DNA from: Gemmatimonadales bacterium
Lineage (GTDB): Bacteria; Gemmatimonadota; Gemmatimonadetes; Longimicrobiales; Gaopeijiaceae
DNA length: 56,086 nt
NCBI GenBank assembly: GCA_007695195.1
Contig: REEG01000136.1
Span: forward strand, 1-56,086
Direction of reading: 5' to 3'
The stretch's first letter is position 1. The number at the start of each line of letters is the position of its first letter. Positions 38,997 to 48,192 of the stretch are shown piece by piece. The notes below the pieces were generated by a model. That model did not search any database and was not told where the DNA came from. It saw only the letters and a list, made by a program, of their open reading frames with translations. Position numbers and translations under genes: made by a program.

Positions 38997-39991
38997 GGGG
39001 TGCACCCCAGATGGGTCGCCAGAAACTCCGTCTGGATCGCCACCACCCGACTGAACCAGGGGTCCACATATGGATCGAAATGGCCCATGGGAAAATCGTG
39101 GAGTTCCACCCCCGGAATCCGCTGGGCCACCCTTCGACTTGCTCCAGGAGGGCAGATGGTGTCTTCCATGGCCACCGTCATCTGCGTGGGCACGGAGATG
39201 CGCGCCGAATCCTTCCCGGGATGATACCTGAGGATCTCCAGGAAGACCCGGGCCGGCACCCGACCCGACCACCGGGCATCGTCGGGAATCATGGCCGTAT
39301 AGCCGGCAAAGGAATCGGGTGATGCCAGGAGAGCCAGCCCCCGCGGGGCCACCACCGGGACGGTGAGGGGCTTCAGGCCAACGGCGCCGCGGAGACGATC
39401 CACCAGCCCCCTCGCCACCGCCGGCACATGGTACCGCAGCGGATAGGCGAAGGTGCTGGCCCAGCCGCTGACGAAGGGGATCAGCGAGATCACGGCCCGA
39501 ACCCCCGCCGGCGACCGAGCGGCGAGGGACAGGACATGGCCGCCGGAGAAGGACGTCCCCCAGAGGGCGATCCGGTCGCCGTCCAGTTCGGGGTGAGAAC
39601 GCACGAAGGCCAGAGCCGCTTCGTAGTCCTGCAGCTGCCGGGCCGGATCCACCAGCCCTCGGGGCTCTCCCGGACTCTCGCCCAGGTGCCGATAATCGAA
39701 TACCAGGACGGCGAAGCCGCGGCGAACGAAGCGCTCGGCGAAGGGCGCCAGTCCGAACCGCCGCTCCGCGCCGATCCCATGGGCCATGACCACGGTGGGG
39801 AGTCCCCGGGCGGCCGAATCCTCGTCCGTGGCTGCCCGGGCGCTACCGGACTCCGGGAGTGACGGGAGGTGGAGATCTCCTGCGCACTCACCGCCTCCGC
39901 TGGGGAAAAGAACTGGACAGACCACGTCACTCTCCGTTGGCGATGGAAGGTCGGAACACCGCCGACCGTGACCTGCTTGTGCCTTGCACAT
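38993..39991 (-). CDS. Alpha/beta hydrolase
   Basis: 332-residue hydrolase. The nucleophile elbow is GTSFSGGH, the acid is probably Asp in MEDTICPPG and the His is in GHFDPYVD; MAHGIGAERRFGL and VFDYRHLGES complete the fold. ATG 39991 follows TAGGTG; an ATG at 40015 is possible. No signal peptide is evident. The open frame continues far upstream but that part only mirrors pckG on the other strand. Coupled to the MscS gene by ATGA. Substrate unknown (esters or peptides). Confidence 0.85.
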   Translation of the reverse strand: MCKAQAGHGRRCSDLPSPTESDVVCPVLFPSGGGECAGDLHLPSLPESGSARAATDEDSAARGLPTVVMAHGIGAERRFGLAPFAERFVRRGFAVLVFDYRHLGESPGEPRGLVDPARQLQDYEAALAFVRSHPELDGDRIALWGTSFSGGHVLSLAARSPAGVRAVISLIPFVSGWASTFAYPLRYHVPAVARGLVDRLRGAVGLKPLTVPVVAPRGLALLASPDSFAGYTAMIPDDARWSGRVPARVFLEILRYHPGKDSARISVPTQMTVAMEDTICPPGASRRVAQRIPGVELHDFPMGHFDPYVDPWFSRVVAIQTEFLATHLGCTP

Positions 39992-40162
39992 CACACCTAC
40001 CGTTTCTAACCTCATGTTTCGGATATGCGTACTTTGGAGCCCTCCACTGGTCGCAGGCGACGGGTGCACGAATCCCCGACCCCAGCAGCGGAGGGCGGGC
40101 GCTCCCACCACACCGGAGCCTCCCTTGCCCCTTACTATACGACTCTCGACTGGAGCCGCCAC

Positions 40163-42001
40163 GTGAACCACCCCGACTGGGTACGGAATCAGGACCTCAT
40201 CGACTGGGTACGTGAAGTCGCCGAGCATACCAGCCCCAAAGACATCCACTGGGTCGACGGAAGCGACCAGGAGAACGAGGATCTCTGCCAACTCCTGGTG
40301 GATGGAGGCACCTTCATCCGCCTGAATCCGGAGAAGCGCCCCAACAGCTTCGCCGCCTTCTCCGACCCCAGCGACGTAGCCAGGGTGGAAGGTCGGACCT
40401 ACATCTGCAGCCGCCGCAAGGAAGACGCGGGTCCCACCAACAATTGGATGGACCCGGACGAGATGAAGGCCAAGCTGAACGAGTTCATGGAAGGGTGCAT
40501 GCGGGGACGCACCATGTACGTGATCCCCTTCTCCATGGGTCCCATCGGATCGGACATCTCGCAGATCGGCGTCGAGATCACCGACTCGGCGTACGTGGTG
40601 GTGAACATGCGGATCATGACCCGCATGGGGAAGGCGGTTCTGGATGCCCTGGGTGATGACGGCGACTTCGTGCGATGCCTCCACACTGTGGGCGCTCCTC
40701 TTGACGAGGGGCAGGAGGACGTCCCCTGGCCCTGCAACCCGGAGAAGTACATCACCCACTTCCCCGAAGAGCGGTCCATCATCTCGTTCGGGAGCGGGTA
40801 CGGCGGAAATGCGCTCCTCGGAAAGAAGTGCTTCGCCCTCCGCATTGCCTCCACCATGGCGCGGGATGAGGGGTGGCTCGCCGAGCATATGCTCATCCTG
40901 GGCGTCGAGTCTCCCGACGGAGAGAAGACCTACGTGGCCGCCGCCTTCCCCAGCGCCTGCGGGAAGACGAACTTCGCCATGTTGATCCCGCCTGAGGGGC
41001 TCGGAGACTGGAAGGTTTCCACCATCGGAGACGACATCGCCTGGATCAAGAAGGATCCGGACGGACTCCTGCGAGCCATCAACCCCGAGTCCGGCTTCTT
41101 CGGCGTGGCACCGGGAACCAACGAGAAGTCGAACCCCAACGCCATGGCCTCGCTCCACGCCAACTCCATCTTCACCAACTGCGCCCTGACCGAGGATGGA
41201 GACGTGTGGTGGGAGGGTCTCACCAAGGAGCCCCCGGCAAACCTCACGGACTGGCACGGCAATCCGTTCGATCCGTCCAGTGGGAAGACGGCGGCCCACC
41301 CCAACGCCCGCTTCACGGCGCCGGCAGCTCAGTGTCCGTCCATCGACCCGGCCTGGGAGGATCCCACCGGCGTACCCATCAGCGCCTTCATCTTCGGAGG
41401 CCGGAGAGGCGACACGGTCCCGCTGGTCTGCCAGGCCACGAACTGGAATTTCGGCGTCTACCTGGCGGCCACCATGGGGTCCGAGATGACGGCCGCCGCG
41501 GCGGGGACCATGGGGAAGGTTCGCCGCGATCCCTTCGCCATGCTCCCGTTCATCGGGTACCACATGGCCGACTACTTCAACCACTGGCTGGACTTCGGCC
41601 GTGATCTCCCCGACGCACCGCGGATCTTCTCGGTGAACTGGTTCCGCACCGATGACGAGGGCCGGTTCATCTGGCCCGGGTTCGGCGAGAACATGCGGGT
41701 TCTCAAGTGGATCGTGGAGCGGGTGCGCGGCGAGGGCCGGGCGGTGGAGAGCCCCCTGGGTTGGATGCCCCGCTACGAGGACATCGATTGGACCGGGATG
41801 AACGGCTTCTCCGAGGAGGACTTCCACGAGCTCATGCGCGTGGACCGGGAACTCTGGAAGGAGGAGGTTCTGGGGCACGACGACATCTTCTCGCGCCTCT
41901 ACGACCGGCTCCCCAAGGAGTTCCTCTTCATGAAGGAACTCCTGCGGTCGAGCCTGTGGCGCTCTCCGGAGCACTGGGGGCTCGAGGCCGAGCGATTCTG
42001 A
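40163..42001 (+). CDS. pckG: Phosphoenolpyruvate carboxykinase (GTP)
   Basis: Converts oxaloacetate and GTP to phosphoenolpyruvate, CO2 and GDP, the first committed gluconeogenic step. From GTG 40163 (GGAG 7 bases upstream) the protein has 612 residues and begins [17 protein letters not shown] as in known GTP-type enzymes; the in-frame ATG at 40025 would add 46 low-complexity residues. Kinase-1a P-loop [14 protein letters not shown] includes the reactive Cys (~266). [26 protein letters not shown] and [16 protein letters not shown] are family blocks. It is monocistronic, ending in a strong hairpin. A TACTAT element at 40133-40138 could be part of its promoter. Confidence 0.96.
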   Translation: MNHPDWVRNQDLIDWVREVAEHTSPKDIHWVDGSDQENEDLCQLLVDGGTFIRLNPEKRPNSFAAFSDPSDVARVEGRTYICSRRKEDAGPTNNWMDPDEMKAKLNEFMEGCMRGRTMYVIPFSMGPIGSDISQIGVEITDSAYVVVNMRIMTRMGKAVLDALGDDGDFVRCLHTVGAPLDEGQEDVPWPCNPEKYITHFPEERSIISFGSGYGGNALLGKKCFALRIASTMARDEGWLAEHMLILGVESPDGEKTYVAAAFPSACGKTNFAMLIPPEGLGDWKVSTIGDDIAWIKKDPDGLLRAINPESGFFGVAPGTNEKSNPNAMASLHANSIFTNCALTEDGDVWWEGLTKEPPANLTDWHGNPFDPSSGKTAAHPNARFTAPAAQCPSIDPAWEDPTGVPISAFIFGGRRGDTVPLVCQATNWNFGVYLAATMGSEMTAAAAGTMGKVRRDPFAMLPFIGYHMADYFNHWLDFGRDLPDAPRIFSVNWFRTDDEGRFIWPGFGENMRVLKWIVERVRGEGRAVESPLGWMPRYEDIDWTGMNGFSEEDFHELMRVDRELWKEEVLGHDDIFSRLYDRLPKEFLFMKELLRSSLWRSPEHWGLEAERF

Positions 42002-42048
42002 AAGGGCCGTTCGCCGGCCTAGAGAATCGCTCGCGGGAGTGATGTAGT

Positions 42049-42087
42049 CCGATCCCCCGTCGTCCCCTGTGGGCGGCGGGGGATCGG
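42049..42087. terminator. Strong hairpin between convergent pckG and cupin genes
   Basis: An 11-bp perfect stem (CCGATCCCCCG / CGGGGGATCGG) extends in RNA to 17 base pairs, including two G-U pairs, around a 5-base loop. It lies 48 bases past the pckG stop and 62 before the cupin stop, so it can serve both transcripts. No U-tract follows, which suggests transcript-end protection or termination by structure alone. Confidence 0.7.
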
Positions 42088-42148
42088 TGCGGCGGGGGGG
42101 CACTTCCCGGCCCTGGAGTGGATCCCTCCGGAGGAGGCCGTCGCGGGC

Positions 42149-42514
42149 TCAGGACCCCTCCCTGCACAAGGTGTCGGTCCAGGGAAAGAAGGTGGCCAGC
42201 CAGATGGTCCGCTCTCCCGGCGTCGTCCACTCCACCCGGTGGCGCCGATGGGCGGGAATGAGCAGATGGTCCCCGGGGCGTAGATGCACCTCCTCGTCGG
42301 GATCCTGGAAGCGGAGTATGGCCTCTCCCGCCAGTAGCGCCACCCACTCCGCCTCGTCCTGATCGTACCAGAACCCCTCCGGCGACGCGTGGCCGCTGGA
42401 GACGATCCGCTCCACCCGTATGGCTCCGGACTCCGCCAGAACGTCGACCCGCTCCCCCCCAGACTCCGGTTGGGCCGGATCGGGATCGACCCGGAAGAGA
42501 TTCTTGGCCTTCAT
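42149..42514 (-). CDS. Small cupin-domain protein
   Basis: 121-residue single-domain cupin. ATG 42514 has GGAG about 7 bases upstream. Conserved text includes SSGHASPEGFWYDQDEAEWVALLAGEAILRF and LRPGDHLLIPAHRRHRVEWT, a widespread family of small cupins; the His/Glu positions could bind a metal. It is divergent from the DUF4438 gene across 69 bp. Role unknown; enzymatic and sensory roles both occur among cupins. Confidence 0.86.
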   Translation of the reverse strand: MKAKNLFRVDPDPAQPESGGERVDVLAESGAIRVERIVSSGHASPEGFWYDQDEAEWVALLAGEAILRFQDPDEEVHLRPGDHLLIPAHRRHRVEWTTPGERTIWLATFFPWTDTLCREGS

Positions 42515-42583
42515 GGACCTGCTCCATAGCTTGAGGGGATTTTCGTGGGCCACGAACCGACCCTTATCCGGAGAGACCAACCC

Positions 42584-43573
42584 ATGCCCTTTCGACCTGG
42601 CTTCCCTTCTTCCGCACCCGGCCTGGCAGCGGTGACGGCCCTGACCATCCTGCTCCCCGTCCTGAGCCCGGCGAACGCAACCGCCCAGCAGCTTCGACCC
42701 CTGGAAGTGAATCTGGAGGAGCTGGTGGAGATGGCGGCCCTGGGTGAGATCCGTGCTCCCACCTTCCCCAATCCGCCGTATCGCATCGCGCCCGACGGGT
42801 CCATCCTCACCATTCCGGGCACCAGCAGCATCGTCTACAACTTCCGGGTCGGCGACACAGCCATCCACATGGCCGGCGACCACATCGAGCCCGGCGTGAG
42901 CATGTCCCACCCGTCGGATGCCGAGCGGCATGCCCTGAACGTCCTGGCCCAGATCGGGAACGAGGTGCGAATCGTATCCGGAGACGCGCGGGGCGCCGTG
43001 GGCACCGTCATCGGCAAGCACGGCGGCATCGACAACGTGATGGTGGAATTCCCCGACGAGGTCTACGACGATCTGGTCATCGGCGACCGGATGCAGGTGC
43101 GTGCGGTGGGACTCGGGATGGAGGCCACCAATGTGGATGGCGTGGCGATCCGGAACATGAGCCCCCGCCTCCTGGACGCCCTGAACGCCGCCGGGATGGG
43201 GGTGGACGGGGACGGCGTGCTGCAGGTCCCGGTAACCCACCTTGTGCCCGCCAAGATCATGGGCTCCGGACTGGGCCGCAATCACGTGGCGTCCGGGGAC
43301 TACGACATCCAGATGTTCGACGAGGGCGTGAATGAGCGCTATAACCTGAACAGTCTGCGCATGGGCGACATCGTGGCCATCATCGATGCCGACAACACCC
43401 ATGGACGCATCTGGCTGGAGGGGGCCGTCACCATCGGCGTCATCAGCCACGGGAAGAGCCGGGTGGCCGGGCACGGGCCGGGGGTCACCGCGCTTCTTAC
43501 CTCAGCCGAAGGAAACATCCGACCGGTGGTGGACTCCGACACCAACCTGGCCACGCTCCTGAACCTTCGCTGA
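42584..43573 (+). CDS. Exported DUF4438 family protein
   Basis: 329 residues from ATG 42584, preceded by GGAGAG 9 bases upstream; the frame is open to 42545 but lacks a better start. The first ~35 residues form a signal peptide (LAAVTALTILLPVLSPANATAQQ). The remainder matches DUF4438: GDHIEPGVSMSHP, GKHGGIDNVMVEFPDEVYDDL, HLVPAKIMGSGLGR and GVTALLTSAEGNIRPVVDSD. The family, known structurally from Thermotoga, has no assigned function and is usually cytoplasmic, so an export signal is unusual. It is divergent from the small cupin. Confidence 0.85.
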   Translation: MPFRPGFPSSAPGLAAVTALTILLPVLSPANATAQQLRPLEVNLEELVEMAALGEIRAPTFPNPPYRIAPDGSILTIPGTSSIVYNFRVGDTAIHMAGDHIEPGVSMSHPSDAERHALNVLAQIGNEVRIVSGDARGAVGTVIGKHGGIDNVMVEFPDEVYDDLVIGDRMQVRAVGLGMEATNVDGVAIRNMSPRLLDALNAAGMGVDGDGVLQVPVTHLVPAKIMGSGLGRNHVASGDYDIQMFDEGVNERYNLNSLRMGDIVAIIDADNTHGRIWLEGAVTIGVISHGKSRVAGHGPGVTALLTSAEGNIRPVVDSDTNLATLLNLR

Positions 43574-43598
43574 CCACCTCCCCCCCTGCTCGCCCTGC

Positions 43599-43642
43599 GG
43601 GACCGGGTGCCGGATGTCAGTGGAACTCCAGCACCCGGTCCC
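43599..43642. terminator. 12-bp-stem hairpin between convergent DUF4438 and MBL genes
   Basis: GGGACCGGGTGC (43599-43610) and GCACCCGGTCCC (43631-43642) are perfect complements with a 20-base loop. One arm lies in the 43-bp intergenic gap and the other in the last codons of the MBL-fold gene. It can fold in either transcript and probably ends both. Confidence 0.6.
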
Positions 43643-44384
43643 AGAAGGTGTCCCCACCTTCCTCGCAGCGGGCGTGGGCGGTACAGATCCAGGCCGGCGC
43701 CAACCCCAGGTTCCGCAGCCGGGCCCGGAGGGTGTGGAGGCTCTCCCGGGCCAGAGCGGCATCGTCCGAGTAGAGGGCCAGCGCGGGCTGGGGACCGCCG
43801 GTGAGGGTGTGAGCCACGGCGTCACCCACGAAGAGCACATCGCCCACGAGGTACGCGGTACTCCCTGCGGTATGCCCCGGGACCAGGAAGGTCCGGACCG
43901 TATCGGCTCCGAACACCAGCGTCGTATCCCGGGAGAAGGTCAGAACCTCCACCTCGTCGGGGGCCGGCCGTTCAGGGGGCACCATCTGGTCAGCCACCCT
44001 GGGGATCCAGGCATCGGGCAGCGCAACACCGTGGAAGTGGTCCAACTCGGCCTCCGCCATGTAGAAGGTGGCGTGTTTCACCTGGGGCCAGGCCCGGATG
44101 TGGTCGCGGTGGGCGTGGGTCACCAGAACGGCGTCGACATCTTCGAGCCCGGCGTCGAGTGCGGACAGCTCATCTTCCAGCGATCCTTCGGCTCCCCACC
44201 ATCCCAGATCCACGAGAAGGAGGCCCGCGCCGGTGCGGGTCGCGTGGATCATGCTCTGACTCGGTCCTGCGCTGGTAACGGCCACGGAGCGTGGAGGGGC
44301 GTGCACCGCAGGGGGGAGCCCGGTGGCACAGGCCACCAGTGGGACCAGGACCGACACACAGGCAAGCCGGACGGCCACCCTCAT
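43617..44384 (-). CDS. MBL-fold metallo-hydrolase lipoprotein
   Basis: Metallo-beta-lactamase-fold hydrolase, 255 residues from ATG 44384. A lipoprotein signal ends in LVPLVAC. Metal ligands appear in VTHAHRDHIRAW, VPGHTAGS, FVGDAVAHT and the final CTAHARCE. The frame is open up to 44450, which would touch the stop of the upstream lipoprotein gene, but the added residues before the signal are not typical. Envelope location. Substrate unknown; lactonase- or phosphoesterase-like activities are possible for this fold. Confidence 0.86.
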   Translation of the reverse strand: MRVAVRLACVSVLVPLVACATGLPPAVHAPPRSVAVTSAGPSQSMIHATRTGAGLLLVDLGWWGAEGSLEDELSALDAGLEDVDAVLVTHAHRDHIRAWPQVKHATFYMAEAELDHFHGVALPDAWIPRVADQMVPPERPAPDEVEVLTFSRDTTLVFGADTVRTFLVPGHTAGSTAYLVGDVLFVGDAVAHTLTGGPQPALALYSDDAALARESLHTLRARLRNLGLAPAWICTAHARCEEGGDTFWDRVLEFH

Positions 44385-44449
44385 CAGGAACCCGTTCCGG
44401 ATCGGTGGCCATTCCCGCCTCTTCCCGGCCCCCCGGGCCCCGGAGCGCA

Positions 44450-46021
44450 CTAGTGCACCGCCTCCGCCGGAAGTACGGCGTGACTCTCGAGGTATTCCAC
44501 GTTTCGGATGAGGGCATCGTAGAGGGCCCGGGTCCGCTCCTGGGCTTCGGGCTCGTCCGGACTCCAGGCCCCCGGTCGGGCGAAGATGGTGCCGGTACCG
44601 TAGGCATTGGCCGCGGCCGTGATGAACGCACCCACCACAGCCGGACTGCGTCGTTCGTCCCGGGGGCTTCCCTCAGCGAAACAGACAACGGATACGGGGA
44701 ATCCGTCGTCATCCAGGTGATGGGCCAGAGCCCCTACCAGCACCTCGTCGGTAAAGCGCCCAACGGCCTCCAGCACATGGGGGTGCCTTTGCGCCAGGAG
44801 TTCCGAGGTCCCCTCCTCCGCACGGTTCCAGGAGAAGCCACCGGTCAGGTCCGTCACGAAGCGCCAGAGCGCTTCCACATCCACCTCGTCCCGCTCGGGC
44901 TGAACGCCGGAGGGCCCGAATCGGAGCCGGTCGGGAAGCCCCCAGGGGCGCGACAATTCCAGCGTTGCCGTTAGGATCCGGACGCTGCGGTCCGCCAGGC
45001 GCTCGGCGAGGGCCCGATCCTCTTCGTCGCCGAAGACGTAGAGCATTTCCCAGATCGCCTTCTGCCCCCGGAGAAGGGCTCCCAGCGCGGACAACTCCAT
45101 CCGCACGTAGCGCGGTGACCGGGCCGGATCCGGAGGAGTGGGGAAACGGTACATTCCCAGCTCGTCGTCCCAGGCCTCGTCCAGCCGGGTCGCCACAGCC
45201 CGTGAGACGCCCAGGAGGGTCTCCACGTCCGCCTCCAACCAACCCGCCATGCGCTCCTCGGGAATCCTGCCGTGATCGTCCAAACCTTCCGGCGTGCGCC
45301 ACCGCATCCAGGCATAGACGTGGCCGTGAAGGGCCGACATCCCGAAGGCCATACTGGCCAGATCCGTGTCCACCGACTCGGGGTTGGCGAGGAAGATCCC
45401 ATCGCGATAGTGGTTCCGGAGCGTGTGGATGCCCGGAGCCACCAGCAGGGTGGGCGGAAGGTAGGTCAGCCGGCCTTCAAGTCCGTGCTCGGCCCACCGA
45501 CCTCCCCGATGATGCACGTGGTAGGCGTACGCGCCGAACGCCAGGTCTTCCAGGGTTCCGGAGACCGCCTCCCACTCCCCGGCATCCGAACCACCGGGAC
45601 GGAGACTCCCGGCCAGTCCCGTGGGCCCCAGATAGGTGGTCTGCAGCGTCTCCACCATCTCGAGCCACCTCTCTCCACGGGCCGCCATGGGATCCCCCGC
45701 CAGTTCAGGTCGGTAGGCCGGATGTCCCATCTCACTACTTCGGTGGATGGAGCCCACGAGACCGATCCCGTTCATCACCTGACTGACATCCCGGAATCGG
45801 ACGCCGTCGTCGAAATGAGGGGTCCCGTCCGTATCGATCCACCGAGGCACCACACTCCCGGGCGGCTCCGAGGTCCAGGTGGCCTCCGCCGGGACGGGGG
45901 CGGTGGGTGGGGCCGGTGACGACGCATCGTGGCGAGGGTCACCGTCGCCGTCGCACCCCACCACCGCGAGGAGGATGGGGATCGTCATCAAAGTTGCGGT
46001 GGACAGTCGAGGGCTGGGCAT
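44450..46021 (-). CDS. Lipoprotein of unknown function, mainly alpha-helical
   Basis: 523 residues. A lipoprotein signal ends in LLAVVGC. After a Pro/Ala/Ser-rich linker the protein is rich in helices with Trp, His and Arg (AYAYHVHHRGGRWAEHGL, LHGHVYAWMRWRTPEGLDDHG), reminiscent of an alpha/alpha toroid, but I recognise no family signature or catalytic motif. It ends 65 bases before the MBL lipoprotein start on the same strand, so the two may be cotranscribed and share a location. A glycan- or lipid-related role is only a guess. Confidence 0.7.
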   Translation of the reverse strand: MPSPRLSTATLMTIPILLAVVGCDGDGDPRHDASSPAPPTAPVPAEATWTSEPPGSVVPRWIDTDGTPHFDDGVRFRDVSQVMNGIGLVGSIHRSSEMGHPAYRPELAGDPMAARGERWLEMVETLQTTYLGPTGLAGSLRPGGSDAGEWEAVSGTLEDLAFGAYAYHVHHRGGRWAEHGLEGRLTYLPPTLLVAPGIHTLRNHYRDGIFLANPESVDTDLASMAFGMSALHGHVYAWMRWRTPEGLDDHGRIPEERMAGWLEADVETLLGVSRAVATRLDEAWDDELGMYRFPTPPDPARSPRYVRMELSALGALLRGQKAIWEMLYVFGDEEDRALAERLADRSVRILTATLELSRPWGLPDRLRFGPSGVQPERDEVDVEALWRFVTDLTGGFSWNRAEEGTSELLAQRHPHVLEAVGRFTDEVLVGALAHHLDDDGFPVSVVCFAEGSPRDERRSPAVVGAFITAAANAYGTGTIFARPGAWSPDEPEAQERTRALYDALIRNVEYLESHAVLPAEAVH

Positions 46022-46273
46022 CCATTCTCCCTATCAGGTCAATTCGCCGGAGGGTCGGGGTTCCCCATGACTCGGGACCGCGTTGATCCGGAGCACCCAA
46101 TGGTGCCGGCCTCTTCATGAGGCGCCGCGTCCCTCTGGTAGCAGGGGTTGGCACCGAAGTTCCACCCATCCACCAACCCTGACGGAGAAACCGGAGGGTC
46201 GAGTGGCCGGGGAGCCTGCACACGCCACATCCTATTCATGAGCCAACACCCGATTCGGCTACGAGGTCGTCCC

Positions 46274-47350
46274 ATGTCCACCCCGCTCCTTCGCTCTCTC
46301 GCCCTCACCTTCATTCTGGTCGCGCTGGCCACGCCCCATGCCCGTGCACAGACCCCTTCCCCGGCGGGAGCACCGCCGGCGCCGGAGACCCTCTTCCACA
46401 CCTTCTCCATCGCCGCCGTGGATCCGGAAACCGGCGAGTCCGGAGTGGCCGTCACCACACGGGTGGCGTGCGTGGGGAACGCCGTACCCTGGGTGCGGGC
46501 CGGGGTCGGGGCCGTGGCCACCCAGGCCTGGACCCGGATGGCCTACGGTCCCGAACTCCTGGATCTTCTGGAGGAAGGGGTTCCGGCCGACGAGGCGCTC
46601 CGGCGCCGACTCGAGGCCGACGACGACCGGGAGCGGCGCCAGGTGGGCGTCATCGGGATGGATGGGTCCCTGGCCCAGCACACCGGGAGCGGAACCACGG
46701 CGTGGGCAGGGCACCGGTCCGGCACCGACTATGTGGCCCAGGGGAATCTTCTGGTGGGTCCGGAGGTGGTGGATGCCGTGGCCGAGACCTTCGAGGGAAG
46801 CCGGGGGTCGGGCCGACACCTGGCCGACCGCCTGGTGGAGGCGCTGGAGGCCGGTCAGGCCACCGGCGGCGATGCCCGGGCCGGCCGGCTCCAGTCCGCC
46901 GCCCTCCTGGTGGCCGACCCCCGGGACGACGGAGCCCTTCGTGACGACGGGATCTCCACGAATCTCAACATCTGCGAACACCCCACCCCGGTGGCCGAAC
47001 TCCGCCGCCAGTACGACACCGTCTCCGGCACCCTGGGGTTCCGCCCTCTACAGCTCCCTGAAGGCGACGATGTGGCCCAGCTCAGGATCCTCCTCCACGC
47101 CCTTGGCTTCTACCGCGCCGATGAGACCGAGCTGCCACCGGTGAACCAGCTCCGCCGGTACGATTCCACCCTGGTGGAGGCGGTGGACCGCTACCGGGAA
47201 GACCGCGGGCTCTCCACACCCAGCATGGGGACCCCTCCCGGCTGGGTCGATAGGGAGATGGTGGAACGGCTCTGGGCCGAGGTGGAGGCGGCCGGCCTCA
47301 CCCAACCGGTTAGGGAGCGCATTGGCCATCTCACCCGGATCCGTCGCTGA
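46274..47350 (+). CDS. Exported DUF1028 family protein
   Basis: 358 residues from ATG 46274, with a signal peptide (LALTFILVALATPHARA). The DUF1028 block reads HTFSIAAVDPETGESGVAVTTRVACVGNAVPWVRAGVGAVATQ. This family is thought to have an Ntn-hydrolase-like fold with uncertain activity. Residues ~255-350 look like the peptidoglycan-binding-like domain often attached to it (LRILLHALGFYRADE, LVEAVDRYREDRGL). The stop overlaps the next gene's ATG (TGATG), coupling it to the HipA-like kinase. An upstream ATG at 46238 has no ribosome site. Confidence 0.87.
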   Translation: MSTPLLRSLALTFILVALATPHARAQTPSPAGAPPAPETLFHTFSIAAVDPETGESGVAVTTRVACVGNAVPWVRAGVGAVATQAWTRMAYGPELLDLLEEGVPADEALRRRLEADDDRERRQVGVIGMDGSLAQHTGSGTTAWAGHRSGTDYVAQGNLLVGPEVVDAVAETFEGSRGSGRHLADRLVEALEAGQATGGDARAGRLQSAALLVADPRDDGALRDDGISTNLNICEHPTPVAELRRQYDTVSGTLGFRPLQLPEGDDVAQLRILLHALGFYRADETELPPVNQLRRYDSTLVEAVDRYREDRGLSTPSMGTPPGWVDREMVERLWAEVEAAGLTQPVRERIGHLTRIRR

Positions 47351-48192
47351 TGGCGCCGGAATCCCTCCCGCGCCTCACGGCCACCAGGTACGTGGTCCCG
47401 CTCCGGGAGGGTGGGACCCTCCCGGCGGTGGTGGAGGTGGAAGACGGGTCGCTCTGGGTGGTCAAGTTCCGGGGGGCCGGCCAGGGGGCCCGAGCCCTCA
47501 TCGCCGAGATCCTGGTGGGGGAGCTGGCCCGGGAAGCCGGCCTTCCCGTACCCGAGTTGGCGGTCATCGTCGTACCGGAGGCGCTGGGTCGATTGGAGCG
47601 GGACCCGGAGATCCAGGACCTGCTCAAGGGGAGCCGGGGGGTGAATGTGGGTATCCGGTACCTGGAGGGGGCCTTCAACTTCGAACCCCGCGCCGCCGGC
47701 GACCTCATCTCGTCCGACCTGGCGGCGCGGATCGTATGGTTCGACGCCTGGGTCACAAATCCCGACCGGACCCCCAGGAATCCGAACCTCATGATCCACG
47801 ATGGCCGCCCCTGGCTCATCGATCACGGCGCTGCTCTCTACGGGCACTTCAACTGGCCACGGATGGACGCCACCCGCACCCGCGCCCCCTTCCAGCACCT
47901 GGAGCGCCACGTGCTCCTGGGGCGAGCGTCGGACCTCGACGAGGCGGACCGGGCCCTGGCCGCCCGACTCACACCCCATGCCGTGACCCGGGCGCTGGAC
48001 CGCATCCCCGACGAACTCCTGACCGACCCACTGCTCCAGGCCGAATTCGAGTCGGTCCGAACCCACCGCGCCCGGTACCGGGAATTTCTCCTGGATCGGC
48101 TGGAGGCACCGCGCGCCTTCGCCCGGGCCGCCGAGGCCCTGCGCAGGGCCCATCGGGAACGGCGCCCAACCCCACTCAAGGCAAGGCGATGA
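47350..48192 (+). CDS. HipA-family kinase-like protein
   Basis: 280-residue single-domain kinase of the HipA/CtkA-like fold without the N-terminal HipA subdomain. Likely active-site residues: Lys39 in LWVVKFRG, Glu53 in LIAEILVGE, catalytic Asp139 with Asn144 in TNPDRTPRNPNLMI and metal Asp158 in LIDHGAAL. All are intact, so it is probably active on protein or a small molecule. No HipB-like DNA-binding partner is adjacent. It is coupled at both ends: TGATG with the DUF1028 gene and ATGA with the DUF3037 gene. It also shares the minus strand with no credible gene. Target unknown. Confidence 0.85.
   Translation: MAPESLPRLTATRYVVPLREGGTLPAVVEVEDGSLWVVKFRGAGQGARALIAEILVGELAREAGLPVPELAVIVVPEALGRLERDPEIQDLLKGSRGVNVGIRYLEGAFNFEPRAAGDLISSDLAARIVWFDAWVTNPDRTPRNPNLMIHDGRPWLIDHGAALYGHFNWPRMDATRTRAPFQHLERHVLLGRASDLDEADRALAARLTPHAVTRALDRIPDELLTDPLLQAEFESVRTHRARYREFLLDRLEAPRAFARAAEALRRAHRERRPTPLKARR

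Noticed and set aside
39992-42103. Minus-strand frame extending the alpha/beta hydrolase to over 1000 residues
   Set aside because: The extra part only mirrors pckG on the opposite strand; the hydrolase fold is complete from 39991.
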